From: Clostridia bacterium
GTDB lineage: Bacteria; Bacillota; Clostridia; UMGS1883; UMGS1540
Assembly: GCA_017620205.1 (NCBI GenBank)
Contig: JAFZQX010000007.1
Span: 1-64,000 of the forward strand
Length of the DNA: 64,000 bases
Direction: 5' to 3'
Shown piece by piece: positions 45,448 to 53,972 of this stretch. Both the position numbers and the translations under genes were made by a program. Under the pieces are notes generated by a model that saw nothing but the letters and a program-made list of their open reading frames with translations, was not told the origin of the DNA and made no database searches. Positions within the stretch are counted from its first letter, which is position 1. Each line of letters begins with the position of its first letter.

Positions 45448-46196
45448 TGGTATGGCTTAAAAGCAAGCATGAGATTGATTTGATGCGGGTTTCGGGAAAA
45501 CTCACGGAACAGACGCTAAACGCGGTGCGGGATATTATAAAGCCCGGCATCACAACAAAAGAAATCGATGCTTTTGCGGAAGACTTTATTTTGCAGCACG
45601 GCGGTAAGCCTTCATTTAAAAATTACAACGGTTATCCTGCATCGGTGTGTGCGTCTGTAAACGACGTGGTTGTCCACGGTATACCCGGTAACACAAAGCT
45701 TTGTGAGGGTGATATAATCAGTGTGGACATCGGCGTATTAAAAGACGGATTTCACGGCGATGCTGCAAGAACTTTTGCGGTAGGAAGTATATCGGATGAG
45801 GCAAAACGCCTCATAGAGGTAACAGAGAAATGCTTCTTTGAAGGCATAAAATTCGCTAAAGACGGACAGCGTTTAGGAGATATCGGAAGCGCTATACAGG
45901 ATTTGGCGGAGAGCAACGGCTACGGAGTAGTCAGAAAGCTTGTAGGTCACGGAATAGGAACGAAGATGCATGAAGATCCGGATGTGCCGAACTTCGGCAG
46001 AGCCGGACACGGAATGCGGCTGCGCTCCGGCATGACGATAGCCGTAGAGCCCATGATAAATATGGGAACCTACGATGTTTTCATGGAAAGCGATGGCTGG
46101 ACTGTAAGAACAAAAGACGGGAAACTTTCTGCGCATTATGAAAATACTATTGCGATAACAGACGGAGAACCCGAAATTCTGACGCTTACAGATTAA
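45447..46196 (+). CDS. map: Methionine aminopeptidase type I
   Basis: A 249-residue enzyme that removes the initiator Met. Metal ligands: VDIGVLKDGFHGDAARTF, GHGIGTKMHEDPDVPNFG, IAVEPMINMG and HYENTIAIT. No N-terminal zinc-finger extension. The start overlaps the adk stop by one base. Confidence 0.96.
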   Translation: MVWLKSKHEIDLMRVSGKLTEQTLNAVRDIIKPGITTKEIDAFAEDFILQHGGKPSFKNYNGYPASVCASVNDVVVHGIPGNTKLCEGDIISVDIGVLKDGFHGDAARTFAVGSISDEAKRLIEVTEKCFFEGIKFAKDGQRLGDIGSAIQDLAESNGYGVVRKLVGHGIGTKMHEDPDVPNFGRAGHGMRLRSGMTIAVEPMINMGTYDVFMESDGWTVRTKDGKLSAHYENTIAITDGEPEILTLTD

Positions 46197-46208
46197 GAGG
46201 TGAATTAC

Positions 46209-46487
46209 TTGAGTATTGTTACGGGCAGTTTGGTTTTAGCTACTGCCGGACGCGACAAGGACGGAATATTCCTTGTTCTGCAGACGGACGGCGTATATTG
46301 CTATATGGCAAACGGCAGAGAGCGAAAAGCCGAAAACCCCAAAAAGAAAAAGTTAAAGCATATTCGCCCCGTTGGCATTGCGTCCGAAGAGATTCTTGAA
46401 AAACTTACAAACGGAATTTCACTTACGAATGCCGAAATAAGAAGAAGCATAAGACGGTTTGCGGAAGATGGCGAACCGCAGTTATAA
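46209..46487 (+). CDS. KOW-domain RNA-binding protein (L14e-like)
   Basis: About 92 residues: a KOW-type start (IVTGSLVLATAGRDKDGIFL) then a Lys-rich turn (KAENPKKKKLKHIRPVG). In Bacillota this ribosomal-protein-like gene sits between map and infA; its role is not established. The TTG at 46209 is 6-8 bases from AAGAGGTG; a GTG at 46200 overlaps that site. Confidence 0.88.
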   Translation: MSIVTGSLVLATAGRDKDGIFLVLQTDGVYCYMANGRERKAENPKKKKLKHIRPVGIASEEILEKLTNGISLTNAEIRRSIRRFAEDGEPQL

Positions 46488-46501
46488 GGAGGTAATAAGC
46501 C

Positions 46502-46720
46502 TTGGCTAAAGACGATGTATTAGAGCTTGAAGGTACAGTGCTTGAAGCACTGCCCAATGCTATGTTTAGGGTTGAACTTCCCAACGGTCATGTAATACTT
46601 GCGCATATCTCCGGAAAGCTCAGAATGAATTTTATAAGAATTCTTCCCGGTGATAAAGTTACCGTTGAGTTGTCTCCGTATGACCTTACAAAAGGAAGGA
46701 TAACCTGGAGAGCTAAGTAA
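46502..46720 (+). CDS. infA: Translation initiation factor IF-1
   Basis: A 72-residue OB-fold protein: [40 protein letters not shown] and [18 protein letters not shown]. The start is TTG (46502), 7 bases from AAGGAGG. Confidence 0.97.
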   Translation: MAKDDVLELEGTVLEALPNAMFRVELPNGHVILAHISGKLRMNFIRILPGDKVTVELSPYDLTKGRITWRAK

Positions 46721-46763
46721 TTTATTTTACGGACATACAGTTTTAAGAAAGGAATGATTTTAG

Positions 46764-46877
46764 ATGAAAGTCAGACCATCAGTAAAACCCATTTGCGAAA
46801 AATGCAAAATCATCAAAAGAAAAGGCAGAATCATGGTAATCTGCGAAAATCCGAAGCACAAACAGAAACAGGGTTGA
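46764..46877 (+). CDS. rpmJ: 50S ribosomal protein L36, zinc type
   Basis: A 37-residue protein, [20 protein letters not shown] with CxxC, a later Cys (VICENPKH) and His as zinc ligands. GAAAGGAATG lies upstream. Followed by a 100-bp gap with a small CGTGA/TCACG hairpin before rpsM. Confidence 0.97.
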   Translation: MKVRPSVKPICEKCKIIKRKGRIMVICENPKHKQKQG

Positions 46878-46978
46878 TTAAATATTTTAGTCCCGCTAAG
46901 TGCGGCTGCGTGATTATCACGGCTTAGAGGTTTTAAAATACAAAACAACTAATGTATTTTAGGAGGTGTAAGTTCAGT

Positions 46979-47347
46979 ATGGCAAGAATAGCCGGTATTG
47001 ACCTGCCGAGAGAGAAAAGAATTGAAATAGGACTTACCTATATTTTCGGTATTGGCAGGAGTAGTGCTGATAAGATTCTCAAAGAAACGGGAATCAATCC
47101 GGACACAAGAGTAAAAGATCTGACAGAAGAAGAAGTCGGTAAACTCAGAGAGATTATCGATAAAGACTATAAGGTGGAAGGCGATTTGCGCAGAAGCGTA
47201 GCGCTTGACATCAAACGTTTGGTTGAAATTGGCTGCTACCGCGGAATAAGACACAGAAAAGGTCTCCCGGTAAGAGGTCAGAACACAAAGACAAACGCTC
47301 GTACCCGCAAAGGTCCGAAGAGAACTATTGCAGGTAAGAAAAAGTAA
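46979..47347 (+). CDS. rpsM: 30S ribosomal protein S13
   Basis: A 122-residue protein: [31 protein letters not shown] and [20 protein letters not shown]. The ATG at 46979 has TAGGAGGTG about 9 bases upstream. Confidence 0.97.
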   Translation: MARIAGIDLPREKRIEIGLTYIFGIGRSSADKILKETGINPDTRVKDLTEEEVGKLREIIDKDYKVEGDLRRSVALDIKRLVEIGCYRGIRHRKGLPVRGQNTKTNARTRKGPKRTIAGKKK

Positions 47348-47363
47348 GAGGAGGGGAATTTAA

Positions 47364-47762
47364 ATGGCTAAAGGTACTGTTAAAAAGACGGGACACAGAA
47401 GACGCGAACGCAAAAACATTGAACGCGGCGCAGCTCATATTCGTTCCTCTTTCAATAACACAATAGTTACAATCACCGACACAGCCGGCAACGCTCTTTC
47501 ATGGGCAAGTGCAGGCGGTTTGGGATTCAGAGGTTCTAAAAAGAGTACTCCTTTCGCAGCTCAGACTGCTGCTGAAACAGCTGCAAAAGCTGCTATGGAG
47601 CACGGACTTAAAACTGTTGAAGTTTACGTTAAGGGACCCGGTGCAGGCAGAGAAGCTGCAATCAGAGCATTGCAGGCAGCAGGACTTGAAGTTAGCATGA
47701 TCAAAGATGTAACTCCTATCCCGCACAACGGATGCCGCCCGCCCAAACGCAGAAGAGTTTGA
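47364..47762 (+). CDS. rpsK: 30S ribosomal protein S11
   Basis: A 132-residue protein: [34 protein letters not shown] and [18 protein letters not shown] at the C-terminus. Start has GAGGAGGGG upstream. Confidence 0.97.
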   Translation: MAKGTVKKTGHRRRERKNIERGAAHIRSSFNNTIVTITDTAGNALSWASAGGLGFRGSKKSTPFAAQTAAETAAKAAMEHGLKTVEVYVKGPGAGREAAIRALQAAGLEVSMIKDVTPIPHNGCRPPKRRRV

Positions 47763-47782
47763 TTTGGAGGTGAAGGTAAGAT

Positions 47783-48409
47783 ATGGCAAGATATACTGAC
47801 AGTGTGTGCAGACTTTGCCGCAGAGAAGGTCAGAAACTTTTCTTAAAAGGTACAAGATGCTACACAGATAAATGTGCATTAACAAGAAGAAATTACGCTC
47901 CCGGTCAGCACGGTCAGGGACGTAAGAAACTTTCAGAATACGGACTGCAGCTCAGAGAAAAACAGAAAGCAAAAAGATTTTACGGTGTACTCGAAAGCCA
48001 GTTCGCAAAATACTATGAAATGGCAAACAAAAAAGCAGGCGTTACAGGTGAAAACCTGCTCCAGATTCTTGAAAGCAGACTCGATAACGTTGTTTACCGT
48101 CTCGGATTTGCGCTTTCAAGAGCAGAAGCACGCCAGCTTGTAAGACACGGACATTTTCTTGTAAACGGTAAAAGAGTTAACATTCCGTCCTTCCTCGTAA
48201 AAGCAGGAGACGTTGTTGAAATTGCCGACAAAAGCAAGAGCATGCCGAAGATAAAGGCTGTTCTTGAAACTACAGACGGAAAAACAATTCCGAAGTGGCT
48301 TGAGCTTGACAAGGATAACGCAAAGGGTAAGGTAGTAACTCTCGCAGACCGTGAAGACATCGATCTCGATATTCAGGAAACACTCATCGTCGAGTTGTAC
48401 TCCAAATAA
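47783..48409 (+). CDS. rpsD: 30S ribosomal protein S4, zinc type
   Basis: A 208-residue protein with an N-terminal cysteine set (CRLCRREGQ ... CYTDKC) of the zinc-binding S4 form, then an S4 RNA-binding domain ([37 protein letters not shown]). In B. subtilis rpsD is a separate autoregulated gene; here it lies in the alpha operon. Confidence 0.97.
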   Translation: MARYTDSVCRLCRREGQKLFLKGTRCYTDKCALTRRNYAPGQHGQGRKKLSEYGLQLREKQKAKRFYGVLESQFAKYYEMANKKAGVTGENLLQILESRLDNVVYRLGFALSRAEARQLVRHGHFLVNGKRVNIPSFLVKAGDVVEIADKSKSMPKIKAVLETTDGKTIPKWLELDKDNAKGKVVTLADREDIDLDIQETLIVELYSK

Positions 48410-48456
48410 TGCGTTAACCCTCAACATAAAATTATATATTGACAGGGGGGTATTTT

Positions 48457-49410
48457 GTGATAGAAATAGAAAAACCCAGAATAGAGTGTACAGAAGTAAA
48501 CGAGGATTCACACTATGGCAGATACGTTGTAGAACCACTCGAAAGAGGATACGGTACAACACTTGGTAATTCTCTCCGCAGAATTATGCTGTCATCTTTG
48601 CCCGGTGCAGCTGTTACATCTATAAAAATAGACGGAATTCTTCACGAATTTTCCAGCATTCCCGGAGTGAAAGAGGATGTTACGGAAATTATATTAAATA
48701 TAAAGCAGCTCGTTGTAAAGCTTCACACAGACGGCCCCAAAACCGTATTCATCGAAGCTAACGGTGCTTGTGAAGTAACCGCAGCAGATATTAAAGTTGA
48801 TGCGGACGTTGAAATATTCAACCCGTCCCTTCATATTGCAACTTTAAACGAAGATGCAAAGCTTTATATGGAAATCACAATAAACAAAGGCAGAGGTTAT
48901 GTTTCGGCTGAACGCAACAAGCAGCTTAACCAGCCTGTTATCGGTCTTATCCCGGTTGATTCTATTTATACGCCGGTTCCGAAGATAAACTTCACGGTTG
49001 AAGATACCCGTGTAGGTCAGATAACAGACTTCGACAAGCTCACGCTTGATGTTTGGACAAACGGAACTTTAACGCCTAACGAAGCGATAAGTCTTGCAGC
49101 AAAAATATTAAACGAACACTTAAATCTCTTCATTGAGCTTTCAGATAACGCTATGAACGCTGAAATCATGGTAGAGAAGGAAGAAACAAAGAAAGAAAAA
49201 GTTCTTGAAATGACAATAGAAGAGCTTGACCTTTCAGTTCGTTCTTATAACTGCTTAAAGCGCGCTTCAATAAACACTGTTGAAGAACTCATTAAGAGAA
49301 CGGAAGAAGATATGATGAAGGTAAGAAACCTTGGCAGAAAATCACTTGAAGAAGTTATCAATAAGCTTCATGCTCTCGGTTTATCCTTGCCTTCCGAAGA
49401 CGATATGTAA
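48457..49410 (+). CDS. rpoA: RNA polymerase alpha subunit
   Basis: A 317-residue protein: N-terminal assembly domain ([39 protein letters not shown]) and C-terminal domain ([33 protein letters not shown]) that binds UP elements and activators. I use the GTG at 48457, spaced 6 bases after GGGGGG; the longer frame to 48439 begins before that site. Confidence 0.97.
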   Translation: MIEIEKPRIECTEVNEDSHYGRYVVEPLERGYGTTLGNSLRRIMLSSLPGAAVTSIKIDGILHEFSSIPGVKEDVTEIILNIKQLVVKLHTDGPKTVFIEANGACEVTAADIKVDADVEIFNPSLHIATLNEDAKLYMEITINKGRGYVSAERNKQLNQPVIGLIPVDSIYTPVPKINFTVEDTRVGQITDFDKLTLDVWTNGTLTPNEAISLAAKILNEHLNLFIELSDNAMNAEIMVEKEETKKEKVLEMTIEELDLSVRSYNCLKRASINTVEELIKRTEEDMMKVRNLGRKSLEEVINKLHALGLSLPSEDDM

Positions 49411-49438
49411 TATTAATACTATTTGGAGGTGAGTGTAT

Positions 49439-49777
49439 ATGCCGAGAAAATTAGGAAGACCTACTGATCATCGCAATCTTATGCTGAGAAGCATGGCTAC
49501 CGCTTTTATCGAAAACGGTAAAATGGTTACAACAGAAACACGCGCTAAAGAGCTTCGTCCTATCGTTGAAAAGCTCATAACGCTTGGTAAGAAAAATACT
49601 CTTCACACAAGACGTCAGGCTTTGGCTTACATGACAAAGTCAAGCGCAGTTGATAAGCTTTTTTCTGATGTTGCACCGAAGTTTGCTGAAAGAAACGGCG
49701 GTTACACAAGAATTATAAAAATGTCACCGAGACGCGGCGACGCGGCTCCCATGGCAGTAATCTCATTAGTAGACTAA
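49439..49777 (+). CDS. rplQ: 50S ribosomal protein L17
   Basis: A 112-residue protein: [40 protein letters not shown] and [20 protein letters not shown]. Last gene of the ribosomal cluster. ATG at 49439 after TTTGGAGGTG. Confidence 0.97.
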   Translation: MPRKLGRPTDHRNLMLRSMATAFIENGKMVTTETRAKELRPIVEKLITLGKKNTLHTRRQALAYMTKSSAVDKLFSDVAPKFAERNGGYTRIIKMSPRRGDAAPMAVISLVD

Positions 49778-49783
49778 TTTAGG

Positions 49784-50038
49784 ACTGTGACAAAATGCAC
49801 AGACCGCATAAAGCAAAAAAAGGATAAAATATAGCTTTGTTAACAACATATTTTTGTTATTTAAAAGGTTAAATTTGCTTGCGCAAATAATATGATTTGA
49901 TGCTTTATGCTGCGAACAAACGTCGCCTCTCGCTGTATCTATATACAGCTTCGGGTTCCGTTTGTCGGTTCTGCGCTATTTTCTCTTCGCCCTAAAAGGT
50001 TTGCGGCAATTATATGAAAATTGCTATAACCGGATTTT
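49784..50038. other. Second hairpin-rich non-coding gap
   Basis: No credible ORF between rplQ and the Asp23 gene. Stems: GCATAAAGCA/TGCTTTATGC (49806-49815 with 49901-49910) enclosing ATTTGC/GCAAAT; ACAAACG/CGTTTGT around GCTGTAT/ATACAGC (about 49915-49965); GCAATT/AATTGC (50006-50024). The layout looks like a long structured 3' UTR of the ribosomal operon or an independent small RNA ending at the terminator 50041-50098. Confidence 0.45.
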
Positions 50039-50040
50039 GA

Positions 50041-50098
50041 CACGGTATTTTGCGGATGTATACATAGTTTATGCATCTTCAAAATACCGTGTTTTTTT
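50041..50098 (+). terminator. Strong terminator downstream of the ribosomal operon
   Basis: A perfect 12-bp stem CACGGTATTTTG/CAAAATACCGTG (50041-50052 with 50080-50091) followed by seven T. Confidence 0.93.
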
Positions 50099-50102
50099 GT
50101 GC

Positions 50103-50131
50103 TTGCATTTTATTTTGATGTTTGCTATAAT
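50103..50131 (+). promoter_or_regulatory. Promoter of the Asp23 gene
   Basis: TTGCAT (50103-50108), 17-bp spacer, TATAAT (50126-50131), immediately after the preceding terminator. Confidence 0.82.
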
Positions 50132-50164
50132 TAAGATACAGAATTTAAGAAAGGGAAGATGAAA

Positions 50165-50644
50165 ATGGCAGACAAAAAAGATATAACAATAGACGAGAAT
50201 ATTTTTGAAGAGACTATAGAAAACGAAAAAGGAAATGTTAAAATATCAGATGAGGTTATCTCGATAATCGCTACAATGGCTACAAGCGAAGTTCCCGGCG
50301 TTCACTCAATGAGTGGCAATATCACAAGCGGGATCGTAGAGTTTTTAGGCGGTAAAAAAAGCCCTTCAAAAGGCATAAAAGTAACCGTTGACGATCTCGG
50401 TAACATTACTCTCGATATTCACATTACAATCACATACGGATATAAAATCCCCGATATCGCATGGGAAGTTCAGGAGAAGGTTAAAAAAGCCGTTGAAGAG
50501 CTCACCGGTATGCCCGTTGCAAAAGTCAATATCCACGTTGACGGCGTAAGCATCGATAAGAGCAAAAAAGAAGAGGAAGAGGCGCCTGCGGACGATCCCG
50601 AAGAAGCGGCTGAAACAGAAGAAAAAGAAGAAACGGAAGAATAA
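50165..50644 (+). CDS. Asp23/Gls24 family envelope stress protein
   Basis: A 159-residue protein. An Asp23 domain occupies about 25-125 (GNVKISDEVISIIATMATSE, GVHSMSGNITSGIVEFLGG, VQEKVKKAVEELTGMPV). The C-terminal 30 residues are almost all Glu/Lys/Ala/Asp, an acidic tail. Asp23 proteins are abundant, membrane-associated and linked to alkaline or cell-wall stress in Bacillota. AAGGGAAG is better spaced for the ATG at 50165 than 50159. Own promoter and terminator. Confidence 0.92.
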   Translation: MADKKDITIDENIFEETIENEKGNVKISDEVISIIATMATSEVPGVHSMSGNITSGIVEFLGGKKSPSKGIKVTVDDLGNITLDIHITITYGYKIPDIAWEVQEKVKKAVEELTGMPVAKVNIHVDGVSIDKSKKEEEEAPADDPEEAAETEEKEETEE

Positions 50645-50654
50645 GAATAAACTA

Positions 50655-50687
50655 AAAAAGGCTGTGACTTAAGTCACAGCCTTTTTT
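50655..50687. terminator. Bidirectional terminator between convergent genes
   Basis: A 22-bp perfect palindrome (50660-50681, centre CTTAAG) flanked by five A upstream and six T downstream. It can stop the Asp23 transcript (plus) and the ABC permease transcript (minus). Confidence 0.95.
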
Positions 50688-50699
50688 GTTTTTGAAGGT

Positions 50700-52583
50700 T
50701 TATTCTGCGGCAAAGCTGTCTCCGTTTTCAAAATAGAAATAATACAAATCATTGCCCGATAAATTGTTTTCAAATGAGTATTTAACTTTTCCGGCAATTT
50801 CAAGGATCTGAGCCTTGTCTGTAATTTCACTGCCGTTTGTTTCTATCTTTGTAATACATTCGGGCGTATAGCCTTCCGCGCTGAATTTAAACCTGTCTAA
50901 AATTTTATTTGTCTCTGTAAACCCTTCTGTTATAAGTATACCCGGAACAGCCTGTATTTTTACGTAATTTATATTACCGTCGCCGGAAACATCGATTACT
51001 GCTGTTGCGCGGGCGCCTCCTACGCCGAGAGAGGCGTCGTCGTCATACGACAGGTTTTCAATGTCTTTTTGAAGGGCGTTATAAAGGTCTGTAAAGGTTT
51101 TGCTGTCGGGCGATACAGTTACATAAGGCGAATCATACAATTCACTCGATGAGGGGTGCACTTCAAATGACACAATATTTTTTTCGCTGTTTTTGTAAAT
51201 GTCATATCTTTGACGCTTTAAAGTGTCCGTTCCGGCAATCGCTTCGAAATACTCTTTATCGGCATTTTTGTTAAAGCTGTACCGTCTTAAAAGCGTTTTT
51301 CCGCCCGAAAGCTTATACTCTATACATATATGCTCTATACTGCCGTTGCGTTTTTCTTCTTCTATTTTGAACTTGTGATAGTTTAAAACATCTTCAATTT
51401 CCTTTTTGTCTGTAAGGTAAAAGTCCGGCAGGTTTTCTTTTTCAGTTGCAAAACCTTTAACTTGGTATGAGATATAGTCATTTGGATTTGCTATATAGGG
51501 GTTATCCGAGTAAATCATAACGCCTTCGATTTTATCGGCAGACGGCATTCTTTTTTCAAAACCGGTAAAATCGATTTTAAATAAGCCGTATATCAGCAGT
51601 ACGGCAAGTATGAATATTCCCGTATACAGCGGCGCTTTTTTTATAGTAATGCTTTTTTGGTTTATCATGTTTGCGATTATGATTGACACAATACCAAACG
51701 GCAGCATAAAGAATATGCTCCTGTCAAACCATATTGAAAAGTACCAATAGCTTATAATGCCGCCGAGCAGAGCCGCCGCGTAAATAAATATAACTTTTGC
51801 CGTTTTGAATGTTAAGGCTTCGCCGCATCTTTCAAGCGGGCGCGCTTTGTAAATGAAAAACGCCGCAAGTAAAAAGAGAGCCGCTAATATAATATAAATA
51901 AGTATATACCGCGATGCCATTATATAAGGCGTTAAATAAATGTACTCTAATTTCTCTATCAGGTTTCCCTCATATCCCAAAAGATAGAGAGAGCCCATTT
52001 CGTCCAAAAAGCCGAGTATCAAACCCGGGGCCACAAGGCATGCGCCGCCTATAAGCAAAAGCGAAAATATGTTACCCGTAAAGCTTGCGATAAGCGTTAT
52101 TAAAGAAAACGCGATAAAGCTGTAAACTATCTGAATGCCTGCCCAAATTAAAACATGTATGTATCTTACGGGCACTCCCGAACCGCAGATTTTTGTAAAT
52201 ATTACAAGCGCCGCGTTTGCCAAAACGGGCAAAATAAGGAGAGCTGCGGCGGAGAGCAGCTTACTTCTGAATATTTTTCCGCGGCTTTGCGGAAGACCGT
52301 GATAAAACGATACGGCGCTTTCGCTTTTTAAAAACGAAAAGAGCGCGGCCGCTAAAATTCCGCCAAATAAAACGCCTGAAAAATTTGAAAACAAAGCATA
52401 CGAGTAGAGCATTGAGCCTGCGTAAGTTCTGCCGTCAAAGCTTATGTGCGCGCCCTTATCAAGGTATAAAGCGAAGAAAGTTGTAAGGAATATCAAACCA
52501 GCATATATAACGCCGGAAACCCAGAATCTTTTAAGGTCGGCTTTTATAAGGCCTTTGCTAAATAATTTCGTTTTTGAGTTCAT
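50700..52583 (-). CDS. ABC-2 type transporter permease with large extracytoplasmic C-terminal part
   Basis: A 627-residue membrane protein. Residues 1-370 hold about nine membrane helices of an ABC-2 permease, with a VSFYHGLPQSRGKIFRSKLL block after the second helix. Residues 380-627 are mostly soluble, with repeated charged segments and no recognised motif. I start at the ATG at 52583 (GGGAGGT upstream), which overlaps the ATPase gene by 26 bases; the longer frame to 52667 is inside that gene. Together with the ATPase and the YtrA-like regulator it forms a probable cell-envelope stress or drug-response exporter. Substrate unknown. Confidence 0.87.
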   Translation of the reverse strand: MNSKTKLFSKGLIKADLKRFWVSGVIYAGLIFLTTFFALYLDKGAHISFDGRTYAGSMLYSYALFSNFSGVLFGGILAAALFSFLKSESAVSFYHGLPQSRGKIFRSKLLSAAALLILPVLANAALVIFTKICGSGVPVRYIHVLIWAGIQIVYSFIAFSLITLIASFTGNIFSLLLIGGACLVAPGLILGFLDEMGSLYLLGYEGNLIEKLEYIYLTPYIMASRYILIYIILAALFLLAAFFIYKARPLERCGEALTFKTAKVIFIYAAALLGGIISYWYFSIWFDRSIFFMLPFGIVSIIIANMINQKSITIKKAPLYTGIFILAVLLIYGLFKIDFTGFEKRMPSADKIEGVMIYSDNPYIANPNDYISYQVKGFATEKENLPDFYLTDKKEIEDVLNYHKFKIEEEKRNGSIEHICIEYKLSGGKTLLRRYSFNKNADKEYFEAIAGTDTLKRQRYDIYKNSEKNIVSFEVHPSSSELYDSPYVTVSPDSKTFTDLYNALQKDIENLSYDDDASLGVGGARATAVIDVSGDGNINYVKIQAVPGILITEGFTETNKILDRFKFSAEGYTPECITKIETNGSEITDKAQILEIAGKVKYSFENNLSGNDLYYFYFENGDSFAAE

Positions 52584-53457
52584 AGCCCATACCTCCCAGT
52601 TCATAAATAAATACTTCCTCAAGCGAGAGGGGCAAGATGTCGCATATAAGCGGCTTGTACGGCGCAAGCTTATCTTTTATATCATCATAATTTCCGCGCA
52701 CAATGTAAAGACAAACGCTTCCAAACTTTTCCTCTTTGAGTATTTCGAGCTTGTCTTTTAAGTCTGTGGGCGTATCGCCGCTAAAGGCAAGCTGAAGCTT
52801 ATGTATATTTCCCTTAACGTCGTCAAGAGATTTTTCTATAACTATTTTCCCATCGTGCATAATTCCGACATGGTCGCAGATATCTTCAAGCTCACGCAGG
52901 TTGTGGCTTGAAATTAAAACGGTCATCTGCCTTTTTTCAACCTCCTGCAAAACGACGTTCATGATATTTCTTCTCATAACGGGGTCAAGACCGTCTATCG
53001 GCTCGTCAAGCACGAGCAAATCGGGTTTTGAGGAAAGCGCCAAAAGGAACGCAACTTGTTTTTTCATGCCCTTTGAAAGCTTTGACGCTCTGCGCTTTAT
53101 GTCAAGTCCGAAAAGCGAGGCAAGACGTTTAAATGTTTCATCATCCCATGCCTTATAAACGTCCTTGTAAAACGACGCCATCTGCTTTACGGAGAATGTG
53201 GGGTAGAAGTATAAATCGTCGCTTATATACACCGTTTTTTGCTTTATATCCTCGCTGATAAAATCCTGCCTGCCGTCAATTTCAAACGATCCGCCGTCAG
53301 GCTTGTAAATACCCGTAAGAATTTTTATAAGCGTTGTTTTGCCTGCACCGTTAGGACCTACAAGACCGTATACCGCACCTTTTTCAATATTTATGTTTAA
53401 ATTGTCAAGCGCTGTGAATCCGTCAAATGTTTTTATAATATCTCTGCCTTTTATCAT
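52558..53457 (-). CDS. ABC transporter ATP-binding protein (YtrB-like)
   Basis: A 299-residue ATPase: Walker A VGPNGAGKTTLIKIL, signature LSKGMKKQVAFLLAL, Walker B DLLVLDEPIDGLDP and switch His in ISSHNLRELEDI. About 215-299 is a C-terminal extension typical of ABC-2 drug or bacitracin-type exporters. The start overlaps the regulator stop by four bases, so the three genes are translated in tandem. Confidence 0.94.
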   Translation of the reverse strand: MIKGRDIIKTFDGFTALDNLNINIEKGAVYGLVGPNGAGKTTLIKILTGIYKPDGGSFEIDGRQDFISEDIKQKTVYISDDLYFYPTFSVKQMASFYKDVYKAWDDETFKRLASLFGLDIKRRASKLSKGMKKQVAFLLALSSKPDLLVLDEPIDGLDPVMRRNIMNVVLQEVEKRQMTVLISSHNLRELEDICDHVGIMHDGKIVIEKSLDDVKGNIHKLQLAFSGDTPTDLKDKLEILKEEKFGSVCLYIVRGNYDDIKDKLAPYKPLICDILPLSLEEVFIYELGGMGYELKNEII

Positions 53458-53828
53458 CGTTTCATCTCCTTCCAGATATCATCGACCATACGGGTTACCG
53501 TATCTTTTTCCGTGCCGAGGAAACAAAGCTCCGAAAGAGTGGCGCGCGCAGTATCAAACAGGGCGCCGAAATCCGCGTCCTTTGCCGCGCTTTTTCTTCC
53601 TGCCACAAAATACCCTTTTCCTTGTACGGAATAGATATAGCCCTCGTTTTCAAGCTGCTTGTAAGCTTTTACTATCGTGTTGGGATTAATGGTAAGACTT
53701 GAAGCCAGCTCTCTGACGGACATTATTTTGTCGCCTTCTGACAAAGCGCCTTCAAGAATGAGCTTTTTGACTTTATCGCAAATCTGCTCATAGATAGATC
53801 TGCTGTCACGGAAATCAAGACTTATCAT
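53454..53828 (-). CDS. GntR-family transcriptional repressor, YtrA subfamily
   Basis: A 124-residue regulator: winged-helix DNA-binding domain (SIYEQICDKVKKLILEGAL, SVRELASSLTINPNTIVKAY, EGYIYSVQGKGYFV) and a short C-terminal helix pair instead of a large ligand domain. This size and its neighbouring ABC genes define the YtrA subfamily, which by known examples represses its own operon and is released by cell-wall-active antibiotics. AAAGGAGG precedes the ATG. An operator-like inverted repeat covers its promoter. Confidence 0.93.
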   Translation of the reverse strand: MISLDFRDSRSIYEQICDKVKKLILEGALSEGDKIMSVRELASSLTINPNTIVKAYKQLENEGYIYSVQGKGYFVAGRKSAAKDADFGALFDTARATLSELCFLGTEKDTVTRMVDDIWKEMKR

Positions 53829-53855
53829 TGCATCGCCTCCTTTTAGAGTGTACTA

Positions 53856-53880
53856 ACTGTACTATTACATATAATACAGT
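53856..53880 (-). promoter_or_regulatory. Predicted YtrA-type operator
   Basis: A perfect inverted repeat ACTGTA-N13-TACAGT (53856-53861 and 53875-53880). The geometry matches the AGTGTA-N13-TACACT type reported for YtrA-like regulators. It overlaps the -10 hexamer and the transcription start, so binding should block initiation. Confidence 0.75.
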
Positions 53881-53899
53881 ATATTCTTTCCTTTGTCAA
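53871..53899 (-). promoter_or_regulatory. Promoter of the GntR-ABC operon
   Basis: On the minus strand, TTGACA (53899-53894), 17-bp spacer, TATTAT (53876-53871), about 40 bases before the regulator start. Confidence 0.85.
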
Positions 53900-53908
53900 T
53901 ACTTTTAG

Positions 53909-53944
53909 CAAAAAAAACAAGCAGTTGTAAAAAACAACTGCTTG
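53909..53944 (-). terminator. Intrinsic terminator of the SLH gene
   Basis: An 11-bp stem CAAGCAGTTGT/ACAACTGCTTG (53918-53928 with 53934-53944), followed on the minus strand by eight T. It lies 28 bases beyond the SLH stop and just upstream of the GntR promoter. Confidence 0.92.
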
Positions 53945-53972
53945 TAAGTCTGTGCATTTTGTCGAGCCCCGA

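Noticed and set aside
49789-53963. Identical 16-base sequence in inverted orientation at 49789-49804 and 53948-53963
   Set aside because: The flanks differ completely, and one shared 16-mer is expected by chance in 64 kb when both orientations are allowed. No sign of a mobile element.
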